The notes: a model not told the origin generated them from the sequence alone. A DNA stretch of 64,000 bases from DATAXP01 sp036272935 (GCA_036272935.1 DATAXP010000124.1:1-64000); one strand, 5' to 3'; numbered from the stretch's first letter, positions 26,337 to 34,998 are shown. Translations and numbers: made by a program.

Positions 26337-27533
26337 TTAGTGGCCCTCTTTGTGTGCGGTGAGCATCGTGGCGTTGAGCCGCGCGATGCGATCGTTGTTG
26401 ACCATCACCCCCGCCCCGTAAGCATCGCGAAGCTGTCGCGACAAGCTGAACTTGGTGTCGTTGCGGTAACCCGAAATGCCGCAGATCAGCATCGCCCGGC
26501 CGACGATGTCGACGATCCGCTGCGAACACGACAGCTTCAGGTTGTTCGTACGGATCGAGAAGCCGAAGCCACGGAACGCTTCGGGGTCGCCGGCTTCGAG
26601 CAGGCCGTGGTACTCGTGCGCCAGCCCGAACACGTTGTGCCGCATCTCTTGCAACACCTGGTCGGTCTCGGCCAGGCGCAAGGCCGAGAGCGGCGTCTCG
26701 CCGGGTGTCTTGCGTGCCTCGGCCCGCACGAAGGCGCGAGCGCGGTTCACGGCGTCGGCGGCGATCCCCGTCCACAGCGCCCCCCACACGATGTGCGAAT
26801 AGGGGTGCATCGTCTGCGAAAGGATCGTGTCGAACGGCGTCGGCAGAATCTGCTCCGCGTTGCCGGCGGCGGCGAGCGTGAAACCCGAGCTGCACGTGCC
26901 GCGGAAGCCCAGCGTGTCCCAGGTCGAAAGCGGCTCGGCGGTGTATTCGCCGCGGCGAACCATCACGTGCACCTGGTCGCTCGAGGCGGCGTCGGGCGCG
27001 CGGCGGCTGGTCACCAGGATGTCGTCGGCGTACTCGCCGTACGAAATCACCGGCGCTTTCTTGGTCAGCGTGAAGCGCGGACCATCGACCTCGACGGCAC
27101 AGATGCTCGAACGCAGATCGCCGCCGGTGCCCAGCTCGGTGGTTGCCGAGGCCATCAATCTTTGCTGCTCGACAAGCTGCCGCAAATAATCGCGGAAATA
27201 GCTCGATTGCTGAGCGTGATGCACGACGCACGCCACTTGGATGGAGTGCATCGCGTAGATCATCGCCGAGCTGCCGCAGTACTGCCCGAGTGCTTCGCAC
27301 AGCCGCGCCACTTGCACGATGTTCAGCCCCATGCCGCCAAATGATGTCGGCACGTAGGCGCTCAGCAGGGCCGCTTCGCGCATCGCGTCGATCGATTCGG
27401 CCGGGAAGCGACTGAGCCGGTCGATCTCGGCGGCGTGCTCGGCCAGCACGTCCCGACCAAGGGCATGCGCGACGCCGAGCAACTCCTCATCGGAGGGCGC
27501 GATTGCCGCGCGATCAATACCTACGACAGACAT
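26337..27533 (-). CDS. Acyl-CoA dehydrogenase-like flavoprotein
   Basis: 398 residues with the acyl-CoA dehydrogenase fold: a helical N-domain (YVPTSFGGMGLNIVQVARLCE), a middle beta-domain (ATTELGTGGDLRSS, FTLTKKAPVISYGEYADD, WDTLGFRGTCSSGF), and a C-terminal helical bundle (HNVFGLAHEYHGLL, IVDIVGRAMLICGISGY). FAD should bind between the middle and C-domains. The catalytic Glu is not placed with certainty. Within this operon the likely substrate is an aminoacyl or acyl group held on the carrier protein rather than CoA, as with the dehydrogenases of pyrrolyl- and aminoacyl-carrier pathways. It lies between the carrier protein and ligase genes, 3 bp from the latter. Confidence 0.88.
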   Translation of the reverse strand: MSVVGIDRAAIAPSDEELLGVAHALGRDVLAEHAAEIDRLSRFPAESIDAMREAALLSAYVPTSFGGMGLNIVQVARLCEALGQYCGSSAMIYAMHSIQVACVVHHAQQSSYFRDYLRQLVEQQRLMASATTELGTGGDLRSSICAVEVDGPRFTLTKKAPVISYGEYADDILVTSRRAPDAASSDQVHVMVRRGEYTAEPLSTWDTLGFRGTCSSGFTLAAAGNAEQILPTPFDTILSQTMHPYSHIVWGALWTGIAADAVNRARAFVRAEARKTPGETPLSALRLAETDQVLQEMRHNVFGLAHEYHGLLEAGDPEAFRGFGFSIRTNNLKLSCSQRIVDIVGRAMLICGISGYRNDTKFSLSRQLRDAYGAGVMVNNDRIARLNATMLTAHKEGH

Positions 27534-27556
27534 GCTTGGACCCCGTCGAAAAAAAA

Positions 27557-27838
27557 TCAGACTTGGACAAGTTTGGCGACGGCTTCGGCCATCGCGCCGA
27601 TGCTGCGGAACGTATTGCGGCTCAGCATCGATTCAGGCAGCTCGATCTCGAACCGGTCTTCGAGCGCCAACATGATTCCCACCGTCGCCAGCGAAGTCAG
27701 GCCGACGCTGTACAAATCGGTCTCGACGTCGAGCGTCTGCACGTCGATCGAGAGCGCGCCTTGCCTGGCCAGAATGTCGCGGATTGCGTCCAGATCGCTC
27801 GACGGTAAATCGCTCGAAGGCAACACGTCTGAATTCAT
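27557..27838 (-). CDS. Acyl/aminoacyl carrier protein
   Basis: 93 residues from the ATG at 27838. Four-helix carrier-protein pattern. The phosphopantetheine attachment Ser49 lies in LYSVGLTSLATVG, a GLTS form seen with aminoacyl carrier proteins rather than the DSL of fatty-acid ACP. The helix II/III region ALEDRFEIELPESML matches the family. It needs a 4'-phosphopantetheinyl transferase, which is not in the window. As first gene of the six-gene minus-strand operon, it supplies the carrier for the ligase two genes downstream. The promoter should lie within the 385 bp upstream, much of which is taken by a repeat. Confidence 0.9.
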   Translation of the reverse strand: MNSDVLPSSDLPSSDLDAIRDILARQGALSIDVQTLDVETDLYSVGLTSLATVGIMLALEDRFEIELPESMLSRNTFRSIGAMAEAVAKLVQV

Positions 27839-28071
27839 GAGATTGAATCGCCTGGGCCGATGGAGATGAGAAGAACGCGGCAACCAATGGCGCGCGCCAT
27901 CTTCGCACTGCATCAATGCAAAGTTAGCTCGCTCAGCGGCTCGACGACGAAAGAATCGCCGCCGCAACCGCGGCCATCACCGTGACACTGACGAATGCAG
28001 TGTCGGGAAAACAAACATACCTCATGCGGCGCATGAAGAATTGGTCATTTTCGCGCCGTGTCGTGACGTTT

Positions 28072-28104
28072 GCGCGGATCGCGCGGGGCAAGCCCCGTGG
28101 CTAT
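28072..28104. repeat. Partial REP-like palindrome
   Basis: Contains cggggcaagccccg followed by tggcta, the same hairpin-plus-GGCTA arrangement found complete at 33573-33620. It abuts the 122-bp element that starts at 28105. Together they fill most of the 385-bp gene-free stretch upstream of the carrier protein operon; nothing else is recognisable there. Confidence 0.5.
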
Positions 28105-28226
28105 TGATCCTCAGAAAGGCAACTTGACCAATTGTTTTGAGTGCCACTGACTCTGCCAACGTGAACAGGGCGCTGGCGGAGCCAGTGGCACCCAATGACG
28201 AATTCATTTTGCTTTTCTGAGGATCA
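28105..28226. repeat. 122-bp nested palindrome (MITE-like)
   Basis: The outer arms tgatcctcagaaa (28105-28117) and tttctgaggatca (28214-28226) are perfect 13-bp inverted repeats. Inside, gtgccactg and cagtggcac (28141-28149 and 28182-28190) form a second perfect pair, with tgcca/tggc(g) extending it inwards. There is no reading frame. The right arm contains the TGA stop of the neighbouring acetyltransferase gene. Size and terminal inverted repeats suit a miniature non-autonomous element. No target duplication is obvious. Confidence 0.65.
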
Positions 28227-28643
28227 TTCACCGACCGTCGCAGTCATAAGGCGCGGGATGACCCAGCACGAGTCGTGCTTCGTCATGCCCACGTGCGGGT
28301 AATACGTCACGGCCGAGGGCGCGGACAGCAAGATCAGCGTGGTGCCGAGGCCTGCGACCTCGTGCGTGCGGCGGATCAATTCGCGGCCGATCCCCTGGCG
28401 TTGCAACTTCCGGTCGACCGCCAGATCGGACAGGTACGTGCAGAAGCTGAAGTCGCTGATCGCGCGCGAAATGCCGACCAATATTCCCGCCGCACGGGCG
28501 GTAAGCACGATATCGGCTCGGGCGAGCATGGTTTCGATCGTCGCGCGATCGCCGACCGGCCGGCGCTCGGCCAAGGTCGAACGGACGAGCACGTCGATGA
28601 ACTCATCGGCAGTCAGACCTGGTTCAAGCTGATATTCGACCAC
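28224..28643 (-). CDS. GNAT family N-acetyltransferase
   Basis: 139 residues with the GNAT core: TARAAGILVGISRAI, YLSDLAVDRKLQRQGIGREL (motif A, acetyl-CoA pyrophosphate loop QRQGIG) and a C-terminal PHVGMTKHDSCWVIPR. The acceptor is unknown. No operon partner is evident. The stop codon lies inside the right arm of the 122-bp repeat, so the last codons sit on the repeat border. It may be regulated independently of the convergent and adjacent genes. Confidence 0.85.
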   Translation of the reverse strand: MVEYQLEPGLTADEFIDVLVRSTLAERRPVGDRATIETMLARADIVLTARAAGILVGISRAISDFSFCTYLSDLAVDRKLQRQGIGRELIRRTHEVAGLGTTLILLSAPSAVTYYPHVGMTKHDSCWVIPRLMTATVGE

Positions 28644-28700
28644 GCGGCGCTCCAGGAGCGGTTTGTCCTGTAAGTCTAGGTCACGCCGCGACGGGAAGGA

Positions 28701-29765
28701 TCAATCCTTGATCCAGCGCAGGTTCCGCGTCACTCGCTCGGCAGCGACGTAGCAGTCGGGACGATTGAGCAGCTTCGCACCGTAGATCAATGAGAAAACG
28801 ATCGCCTTATGATCGACCGTCTTGGCGGCTCCCGAGCGGCCTGTTTCGCTGTTGACCCGCGTGCTCCCCGCGGAGTCGATCGCTCCCGAGGCGTCGATTT
28901 TTTCCAGCTCACAATCGAGACCCTTCGACAGCATCTTCCTGATCGACGCTCGCAGCCTGGCATCATTGCAAACCGTCAGATATCGCTCGGCCATGAGCAG
29001 CCCCACCGCCTGGTAGCTAACATCGAAACCGTCCTTCTCTGGATTCACGCCATCGCCTTGCTGCAACGCAAGGCCGTCGCGCGCCTGCTGCTCGGCGGCC
29101 TCGTCGAGCGCTGCATCATGCAACACGCCGGCGGCTTCGCCCCATGCCGCCGCCAGCAACCACCGGCGGTGCGCGTAGGGCCGGTTGTTTTTCAAGCCTC
29201 GATCGATCACGCGCGGCTCCCGCATCCAGCGGGCGGCGGCGGCGAGCTTCGGGCCGTAGTGCTCGGCTCGTGCTTCGGCATCCGGCGCGCTAAGCTGCCG
29301 GGCGACGAGCAAGGCACGCGCCGTCGCTTCGACAAAGAAGCTGGTGCTGTGAAACGGATCGCCGGTGTCGCCGAAACCGCCATCCGACGCCTGGCGTGCG
29401 AAGCCCCAATCGATAATCGTCCAGCCCAAATCGACGAGCCTGGGGTTATTCGTGAGCAGGCCCGCCTCGACCAAGTCGCCGCCGTAGCGCTGTGCCTCGA
29501 TGTACCACGGCTTGTCGGGATTCTTTTCCCAATCGACATTGCTCGAAGCCGCTCCGCTTTCGGCGAAACGGATATGGTGGTCGGGATGCGACGCCATCCG
29601 CTGAAAAATGGCGCGATCGAGCAGCGGATCGCGATCGAGCATCACGAGCGTCGGCTCGGCAGCCGATAGCCCCTGGACCGCGAGCGTCCAGCAAAACATG
29701 GTGCCGATGCACACGCGCGCCGCTCGGGCATGACGCTGCGGCGTGAACGCGATCGGGCTGCTCAT
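28701..29765 (-). CDS. Secreted protein of unknown function, probable (alpha/alpha)6-type fold
   Basis: 354 residues from the ATG at 29765; the longer frame upstream is opposite to nothing useful and begins inside the intergenic gap. A Sec signal peptide ends near VQGLSAAEP. The body is helix-rich with repeated Trp/Gly/Asp patterns (DWGFARQASDGGFGDTGDPF, NNRPYAHRRWLLAAAWGEAA, GFDVSYQAVGLLMAERYL). This recalls toroid enzymes such as polysaccharide lyases or glycosidases. No catalytic motif can be assigned. It lies 19 bp downstream of the DUF2252 gene stop region and is likely co-transcribed with it. Confidence 0.65.
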   Translation of the reverse strand: MSSPIAFTPQRHARAARVCIGTMFCWTLAVQGLSAAEPTLVMLDRDPLLDRAIFQRMASHPDHHIRFAESGAASSNVDWEKNPDKPWYIEAQRYGGDLVEAGLLTNNPRLVDLGWTIIDWGFARQASDGGFGDTGDPFHSTSFFVEATARALLVARQLSAPDAEARAEHYGPKLAAAARWMREPRVIDRGLKNNRPYAHRRWLLAAAWGEAAGVLHDAALDEAAEQQARDGLALQQGDGVNPEKDGFDVSYQAVGLLMAERYLTVCNDARLRASIRKMLSKGLDCELEKIDASGAIDSAGSTRVNSETGRSGAAKTVDHKAIVFSLIYGAKLLNRPDCYVAAERVTRNLRWIKD

Positions 29766-29784
29766 GTCGTCACAGTGCTGCTGG

Positions 29785-31242
29785 TTAATGTGCCGCTTGC
29801 TCGGGCGGCGGATCGCTGGCGATCGGGAAGCGGCCGGCCTCGACGGCCGCGCGGAACGCATCGTAGTCCTGCTGCACCTGGTCGCAATAGCTGAGGGCGT
29901 AATTGGTGATCGCCTCGTCGAAGTTCGACCGCCGCCCAAGGTAGCCGTGAATCGTCGGCGCCTGGCCGGCCTTGGCGTGGGCCCGAGCTAGCGTTCGGCC
30001 GCAGAGCGTCGCGTAGGACGCCAGATCGCGAGGCTTCATCGAAGGCAAGTCGACCGCCGCCTTGTGCTCGTGAAGCTGGCGGACGTAGTACTCGTTGCCT
30101 TGCGTGTCGCTGGTCCAGCCGAGAAAAATGTCGCTGGCGGCTTGCATCAACCGTTGGCCGACGACGATGCGCTCGCCGTCGCTGTTGAACGGCGACACCC
30201 CAGCGAGCCCCTCGAGCACCGACGGGCGCGCTTCTTTGATCTGCAAGAACAGTGGGTCATCGCGACCGCCCAGCCATAGCGTGACATAGCAGCGCGTGCC
30301 CACAGAACCGACGCCGACGACCTTGAACGCCTCGTCGACCAGCCAGAAGCGATCGAGCAGCACTCGCCGGTCGGCCGACAACGAATCGCGGTACGCGGCG
30401 AACAACGGCTCCATTTGATGCTCGCCGTTGGCCGCCTGCGATTCGAGATGATACAGCAGCGGCGGTTGGTCGACGATCCGCAGCTGTCCATCGGTTTCGG
30501 TCGTCAATTGATGAAAGACGTGGTCGGTCGCCCCCTTGCCACTTTGCTGCTTCCGCTTCTTGGCCCGTTTCTCGAGGGCGGCCGCGCTGTGGATCAAGTG
30601 AGCCACGTCGTCGATCGTTGTCTGCGCGTGCCAGATCTCGAGGACCTTCATCTCGGCGAAACGCGCGATCGCGGTGCGATACGCTTCGACCGCGGCGGTG
30701 CAGGCGGTTCGACCTTGCGCGGCCGAGAACTCACACCACTTTGCCGCTAGCAAGAAGCTGGTGGCCAACCGCTTGATGTCCCATTCGAAAGGGGCGGGGA
30801 ACGTTTCGTCGAAATCGTTGATGTCGAACAGCGTCGACCCTTCCGGAGAAGCGAACACGCCGAAGTTCGCCAAGTGACAGTCGCCGCAACATTGCACCGT
30901 GATGCCCGAGGTCGGCGTACCGCGTAGGTCGTAAGCTTGCAGAATTGCCGTGCCGCGGAAGAACGCGAACGGGCTGGCGAGCATCCGCGAAAAGCGAACA
31001 GGCAACAAACTGGCGAGCCGCCCTTCGTTCGATTGGTCGATGAGCACCAGCGGATCGCGATCGCCCTGGCCGAGGATTTCGTTGCCGTGGCTGGTGCGAG
31101 GGCAAGATTGCCGCATCGCCCGGCCCCGCAGCCGCAGCGTTTCGCGAACGTCCAACGTAGCTTCGCCGGGCGCCGCGGCACCGTGAGCTACGGCCTCGGC
31201 GCCGTTGGTTGGCTGCGCATCGGGCAAACGGTTTTGTGCCAT
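29785..31242 (-). CDS. DUF2252 family protein
   Basis: 485 residues. DUF2252 hallmarks are present: SPFAFFRGTAILQAYDLR, QCCGDCHLANFGVFASPEG, FDINDFDETFPAPFEWDIKR, LWLGGRDDPLFLQIKEARPS and GRTLARAHAKAGQ. The HLANFG/DINDFD elements resemble the catalytic loop and metal site of aminoglycoside-phosphotransferase-type kinases, so a small-molecule kinase is plausible; the substrate is unknown. There is no signal peptide. The ATG is in a good context, and the gene precedes the secreted protein at 28.7 kb in the same direction. Confidence 0.88.
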   Translation of the reverse strand: MAQNRLPDAQPTNGAEAVAHGAAAPGEATLDVRETLRLRGRAMRQSCPRTSHGNEILGQGDRDPLVLIDQSNEGRLASLLPVRFSRMLASPFAFFRGTAILQAYDLRGTPTSGITVQCCGDCHLANFGVFASPEGSTLFDINDFDETFPAPFEWDIKRLATSFLLAAKWCEFSAAQGRTACTAAVEAYRTAIARFAEMKVLEIWHAQTTIDDVAHLIHSAAALEKRAKKRKQQSGKGATDHVFHQLTTETDGQLRIVDQPPLLYHLESQAANGEHQMEPLFAAYRDSLSADRRVLLDRFWLVDEAFKVVGVGSVGTRCYVTLWLGGRDDPLFLQIKEARPSVLEGLAGVSPFNSDGERIVVGQRLMQAASDIFLGWTSDTQGNEYYVRQLHEHKAAVDLPSMKPRDLASYATLCGRTLARAHAKAGQAPTIHGYLGRRSNFDEAITNYALSYCDQVQQDYDAFRAAVEAGRFPIASDPPPEQAAH

Positions 31243-31290
31243 GGAGGTGCGCGGCTGCTCTTGGTCGATGCGCGTATCAACTAGCGCCCT

Positions 31291-32325
31291 CTACCAACCA
31301 GCGTAGTCGGAAGGTCGCAGCCCCTCGCGAAACTTCTTGAAGCCGAAGGGCAACGGTTCGTAGTCGCCGACGAGATCGACGTTCGCGTGCTCGGGAATTT
31401 GATCTTCGAGCCCCACGGCCCAGTAGCTCGCATTGATCAGCAAACGGCGGAACCCGGCGCTGAGCAAGTCGGTCGCAGCACCCATGGTGGTGGCAAAGGC
31501 CCGGCCGGTCTTGCCTTCGGGAATCTGATAGGTCTTTTTCCAGGCGACGGGCATCATGGGATCGTTCTTTTCACCAGGCACCGCGCGGTCGCTCGGCTCC
31601 ATCCCTTCCAACACTTGGCCGAGCACGAGCGGCTTGCTGTCGCCGGGCAGCGGCAGCCGCACGCCGTAGACATCGGTCGTGCCCCAAATGTCGCCGTCGG
31701 CAATGCCGCGCACGATCGGGTCGTCCTTGGCCGCCGGCGCGATGATGCCGCGGGTGCTCTGCTTGCCGTGGGCGCCGTGGTGGCTGACCCAGGTTTCGCC
31801 GAGCACCTGCCGGCCGAAACCACCCTCCCACACGCGGCTGTTGTAGCTATAGCGGGCATACGGCTTATCGGGCTTGATCGAAAAGGCGTGGGTTGCCGTG
31901 CGCATGCCGATCACCGGCCGGCCCGAACGCAAATAGTCGTCGATGTGCTTCATTTGCTCGTCGGGCAAATCGCGGAAGCGGGTGGCGATGATCATGAGGT
32001 CGGCGGTCGCCAGCGATTCAAGCCCCGGGATGTTCTCGCGGTTAGTCGGGTCGATGGTTCCATCGCTCGGGTTGATCGCGAACAGGACGGTGCATTTGAA
32101 GCCGTGATGCCGCGCGAGCATCTTGCCGAGCTGCGGCAGCCCTTCTTCGGAGCGGTACTCCTCGTCGCCGCTGATGAGCACGACATGTTTCCCACGTCCC
32201 GGCCCTTCGGTCCCTTCGAACACGACCCACTGCGGCGCGGCTGCCGGTTCGGCCTCAAGCCAACCGGTCAACGTGATCAAGGAGCAGATCAGAATCGTTC
32301 GCACGGCGCGGAAATCGAGGCGCAT
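31291..32325 (-). CDS. Secreted ThuA-like domain protein
   Basis: 344 residues from the ATG at 32325, preceded by caaggtgcc. Signal peptide residues about 1-26 (ICSLITLTGWLEAEPA). The ThuA-like/class I glutamine-amidotransferase-like fold shows KHVVLISGDEEYRSEEGLPQL, TADLMIIATRFRDLPDEQ, YLRSGRPVIGMRTATHAF, WVSHHGAHGKQST and GRAFATTMGAATDLLS. No Cys nucleophile is visible where amidotransferases have it. Planctomycetes encode many such exported proteins, with sugar metabolism suspected from ThuA of trehalose/maltose operons. Divergent from a cyanophycinase gene. Confidence 0.85.
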   Translation of the reverse strand: MRLDFRAVRTILICSLITLTGWLEAEPAAAPQWVVFEGTEGPGRGKHVVLISGDEEYRSEEGLPQLGKMLARHHGFKCTVLFAINPSDGTIDPTNRENIPGLESLATADLMIIATRFRDLPDEQMKHIDDYLRSGRPVIGMRTATHAFSIKPDKPYARYSYNSRVWEGGFGRQVLGETWVSHHGAHGKQSTRGIIAPAAKDDPIVRGIADGDIWGTTDVYGVRLPLPGDSKPLVLGQVLEGMEPSDRAVPGEKNDPMMPVAWKKTYQIPEGKTGRAFATTMGAATDLLSAGFRRLLINASYWAVGLEDQIPEHANVDLVGDYEPLPFGFKKFREGLRPSDYAGW

Positions 32326-32644
32326 CTGGCACCTTGCTTGCACTGAGAAACATGAAAAATTGGGGAGCTGTCGACCATCATAGTCGGTAGGTGACAAGCT
32401 GTCGCCAGCTAAGGTCCGCGTGGCGTAACGAGTTCGAGCGTCGAACTGTCGTGGAAGGCAACGACCGCGACGAGCTTAAAGATAGGTGGAATAGGTAGTT
32501 GACGAATTGCAATTTCGATTGCCTCGCGCGCGAATTGTGCATAAACTGTTCTGCATGTGTGCGTTCCCCGGGTCGAGGCCGCGGCGAGCGGAGGCAAGAC
32601 CGGCAACGCTTGGATAATCTCTTTTCATGGACGAAAGGAGCAAC
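32326..32644. other. Divergent intergenic region
   Basis: 319 bp between the ThuA-like and cyanophycinase genes, without a credible gene. It contains a plausible promoter toward the cyanophycinase (listed separately) and a perfect aattgcaatt palindrome near 32505-32514. No clear signal was seen for the ThuA-like gene. Confidence 0.5.
32519..32547 (+). promoter_or_regulatory. Candidate sigma70 promoter of the cyanophycinase gene
   Basis: TTGCCT at 32519-32524 and TAAACT at 32542-32547 are separated by exactly 17 bp, about 98 bp before the start codon. Four of six bases match at each hexamer (TTGACA, TATAAT). Chosen by eye; no other support. Confidence 0.4.
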
Positions 32645-33565
32645 ATGATGGTTCTTGGTTCTCGTGCGACAATTTGTGCCCTCCTGGTGGGCGTCCTTTT
32701 CGCCGCCAGCCTTTCGCTTGCTCACCCGTATCACCCCACCGCTTCGTTACCCGAAATCGCCGCCAGCCAGTTTATCGATCCTCAAGGACCGGTCTGTGTC
32801 GGTCCGCCGAATGGGTCGCTGGTCATCGGCGGAGGTGGTCAGCTCGGAACGACCATTTGGCAGAAGTTCTTGGAGTTGGCCGGTGGTCCCGAAGCGCCAA
32901 TCGTGATTCTGCCGACCGCCAGTGGCGCTGCCGACCGGTACGATACGTCCGACAATTGGCCCAGTGTTCGGGCACTGCGTTCGGTCGGAGCCAAGAACGT
33001 GTCGGTCGTCCACACTCGCGATCGCGGCGTGGCCGATACCGATGAGTTCGTGGCCCCGCTAAAGCGCGCCCGCGGGGTGTGGATTACCGGCGGCAACCAG
33101 TGGCGGCTCGCGGCGACGTATCTCGGAACCCAGACGCAACGGGCGTTGTTCGGCGTGCTGGAGCGCGGCGGCGTGATCGGCGGAACCAGTGCCGGCGCGA
33201 CCATCCAAGGGGTATTCGCTTCGTTCCCCGGCCGTGGCGATAAGCCATACGAACCTGGGTTCGGCTTCCTGCGCAAAGTGGCGATCGACCAGCATCTGCT
33301 GGCTCGTCATCGCGAGAACGACCTGGTCGAGGTGGTGCGCGACCATCCCGAAATGCTCGGCATCGGCATCGACGAATCGACGGCCGTGATCGTGCAGGAC
33401 GACTGCATGGACGTGCTGGGAGATAGCAAGGTGGCCATCTACGACCCGTCGTATCAAGGCGACGAGGACGATCGGCCGTACTATTTCCTATCGCCGGGTG
33501 CGCGATTCAACCTGCGCACGCGCTCGGACATGTCGGAGCCGAAGGCCACAAGCAGCGCGCAGTAG
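32645..33565 (+). CDS. Cyanophycinase-like secreted peptidase (family S51)
   Basis: 306 residues. The ATG at 32645 is chosen over ATG 32627 because aaggag lies 5-6 nt upstream of it. Signal peptide about residues 1-26 (VGVLFAASLSLAHP). The S51 fold has GSLVIGGGGQLG, IVILPTASG, GVWITGGNQWRL, and the nucleophile elbow GGTSAGAT with Ser182. A later region FLRKVAIDQHLLARHRENDL supplies the conserved DQH motif. Cyanophycinases cleave multi-Arg-poly-Asp, releasing Asp-Arg dipeptide. Because this one is exported, it more likely scavenges external polymer or cuts another isoaspartyl-type substrate. Confidence 0.88.
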   Translation: MMVLGSRATICALLVGVLFAASLSLAHPYHPTASLPEIAASQFIDPQGPVCVGPPNGSLVIGGGGQLGTTIWQKFLELAGGPEAPIVILPTASGAADRYDTSDNWPSVRALRSVGAKNVSVVHTRDRGVADTDEFVAPLKRARGVWITGGNQWRLAATYLGTQTQRALFGVLERGGVIGGTSAGATIQGVFASFPGRGDKPYEPGFGFLRKVAIDQHLLARHRENDLVEVVRDHPEMLGIGIDESTAVIVQDDCMDVLGDSKVAIYDPSYQGDEDDRPYYFLSPGARFNLRTRSDMSEPKATSSAQ

Positions 33566-33572
33566 CCGGACC

Positions 33573-33620
33573 ATTTAGCCGCGGGGCTTGCCCCGCGCGT
33601 CGCAAGCGTCGTGGCTAAAT
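33573..33620. repeat. REP-like palindrome, complete 48-bp copy
   Basis: Bounded by atttagcc and ggctaaat, perfect 8-bp inverted ends. The core holds the hairpin gcgggg-cttg-ccccgc followed by gcgtcgcaagcgtcg. It begins 7 bp after the cyanophycinase stop and ends 21 bp before the stop of the convergent gene, so it may serve as a bidirectional transcript end. Relatives lie at 47784-47831, 51843-51867 and 53451-53514. Confidence 0.75.
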
Positions 33621-33641
33621 AGATTTACCACCCGCGCGACG

Positions 33642-34991
33642 TCATTTGCCGCCGCCTCCGTCTCGAAATAGCTCCTGGGCCTGTAAGAACGGCAAGTGCA
33701 TGCGGACCACGTCGTCCATCAGTCGACCGTAGGCTTTACGGTCCTCAATGGCGAACGTGATGCTGCACAGGCACATCTCGTCGGAGGTCTGCTCGCCGTT
33801 GCCGACCCAGCGCGGCGGATGGTTGGGGTTGCGGGGATTGTCGGTCGAGTTGTCGTACTGCGCTTCGACCTTGATGCGAGTTCCCTTCGTGAGCGTTATC
33901 GGCTCGCGGAAAAGATATTGGATCTGCCAGTTGAAATCCCAGTCGGGCACCCAAATCAGTGGGCGCTGGGTGCCGTCGGGAAAATAGGCCGTGGCACGCA
34001 TCTGCCGGCCGACCAGATGCATGTGCGGCGTGATGCCGAGCGCTTCGATCTCGACCGGCATCACGAACTCGAGCGACACCTTGTGCTGCTTTTCGCCCGG
34101 CGGAATGCTGATGTTGCGGTTCATCAGCGGCAGGTCGGCCACCAGGCGCGTCGCCGGCGACTTGACGAAATGGATCGCCACTTCCGATTGATCCGTTTCG
34201 GGCTTGCCGTCGGGGTGGTAATGGACCTGCATGATCAGGTCCGAGCCCTGGCGTAGAAACCGGCCGGTCGATTCGGGGAGCCAGCGCGGTGTGCCGCCGG
34301 GCGCCCAACCGCCGAGCATGCCGCTGGGAATCAAGCGGATGCCGCCGAACGAGGCATAACCTTGCAGTTCGTCTTCCGCGTCGAGCTTGCGGGCCAGGCC
34401 GTTCTTGTCGAGGAAGAACAGCGCATGGTGGACGGCGCGCGGATTGCCGGGTTTGAACTCGACGGCGGCCACCATCTTGTTTTCAGGAACCAGAATCGGC
34501 AGTACAAAGCAGCGGTACACGTCGGCGCCATCGGCCGCAACCTGGAACGGCTCGGCCATGCGAATCACCAGGTCGGGCTCGCCGAGCTGCCAACCGTCGG
34601 GGAACTCAGGCTCCGGAGGCAAATCGGCCGGGTCGCCGGCGGGTGCGCCGGCCTCGGCCCAGGCACGAAGCGTCGCCAGCTCATCGTCGCTCAGCCGGCG
34701 CTCGTCGAGAAATTCGCCGTAGTCGGGATCGGCATGCCACGGGGGCATGCGCCGCGATGCAGTCACTTCGACGAGATGCTCGGCACGCTTGGCGGCATCG
34801 TCGTACGTGAGCAGCGAGAACGGCCCCACCGCGCCTGCACGGTGACACGCCGCACAATGCGTCCACAAAATCTTGGCAACGTGCTTCGAGTACGTGACCG
34901 GCTCGGCGGCGAAACTTTGCGACGCGAACAGCGACCACGCCGCGACGGCGAGCATCGTTCGGCAACACATCCTGGCAAGCACTCCCTTCAT
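33642..34991 (-). CDS. Exported haem-domain copper monooxygenase-like protein
   Basis: 449 residues from the ATG at 34991. Signal peptide about 1-29 (WSLFASQSFAAE). Residues 46-50 CAACH form a c-type haem site near the N-terminus. The C-terminal two thirds resemble the two-domain type II ascorbate-dependent copper monooxygenase (peptidylglycine hydroxylating) fold. Candidate copper ligands are His188/His189 (AVHHALFF), His257/His259 (MQVHYHPDG), and His323/His325 (TPHMHLVG) with a nearby Met. The reaction is unknown, and the haem may act as electron donor. It lies 7 bp after a TPR protein gene, within a four-gene operon. Confidence 0.83.
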   Translation of the reverse strand: MKGVLARMCCRTMLAVAAWSLFASQSFAAEPVTYSKHVAKILWTHCAACHRAGAVGPFSLLTYDDAAKRAEHLVEVTASRRMPPWHADPDYGEFLDERRLSDDELATLRAWAEAGAPAGDPADLPPEPEFPDGWQLGEPDLVIRMAEPFQVAADGADVYRCFVLPILVPENKMVAAVEFKPGNPRAVHHALFFLDKNGLARKLDAEDELQGYASFGGIRLIPSGMLGGWAPGGTPRWLPESTGRFLRQGSDLIMQVHYHPDGKPETDQSEVAIHFVKSPATRLVADLPLMNRNISIPPGEKQHKVSLEFVMPVEIEALGITPHMHLVGRQMRATAYFPDGTQRPLIWVPDWDFNWQIQYLFREPITLTKGTRIKVEAQYDNSTDNPRNPNHPPRWVGNGEQTSDEMCLCSITFAIEDRKAYGRLMDDVVRMHLPFLQAQELFRDGGGGK

Positions 34992-34998
34992 GACCGGC

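Noticed and set aside
25440..27344. 634-residue plus-strand open frame
   Set aside because: Opposite the carrier-ligase and dehydrogenase genes, whose motifs are clear. The translation is rich in Arg/Gly/Gln/His without domain features, typical of antisense frames in high-GC DNA.
28022..28231. 69-residue minus-strand frame
   Set aside because: It lies entirely within repeat DNA and has no protein-like features.
32378..32734. 118-residue minus-strand frame in the ThuA/cyanophycinase gap
   Set aside because: Low-complexity Arg/Ser-rich translation that overlaps the cyanophycinase signal peptide region; no homology recognised.
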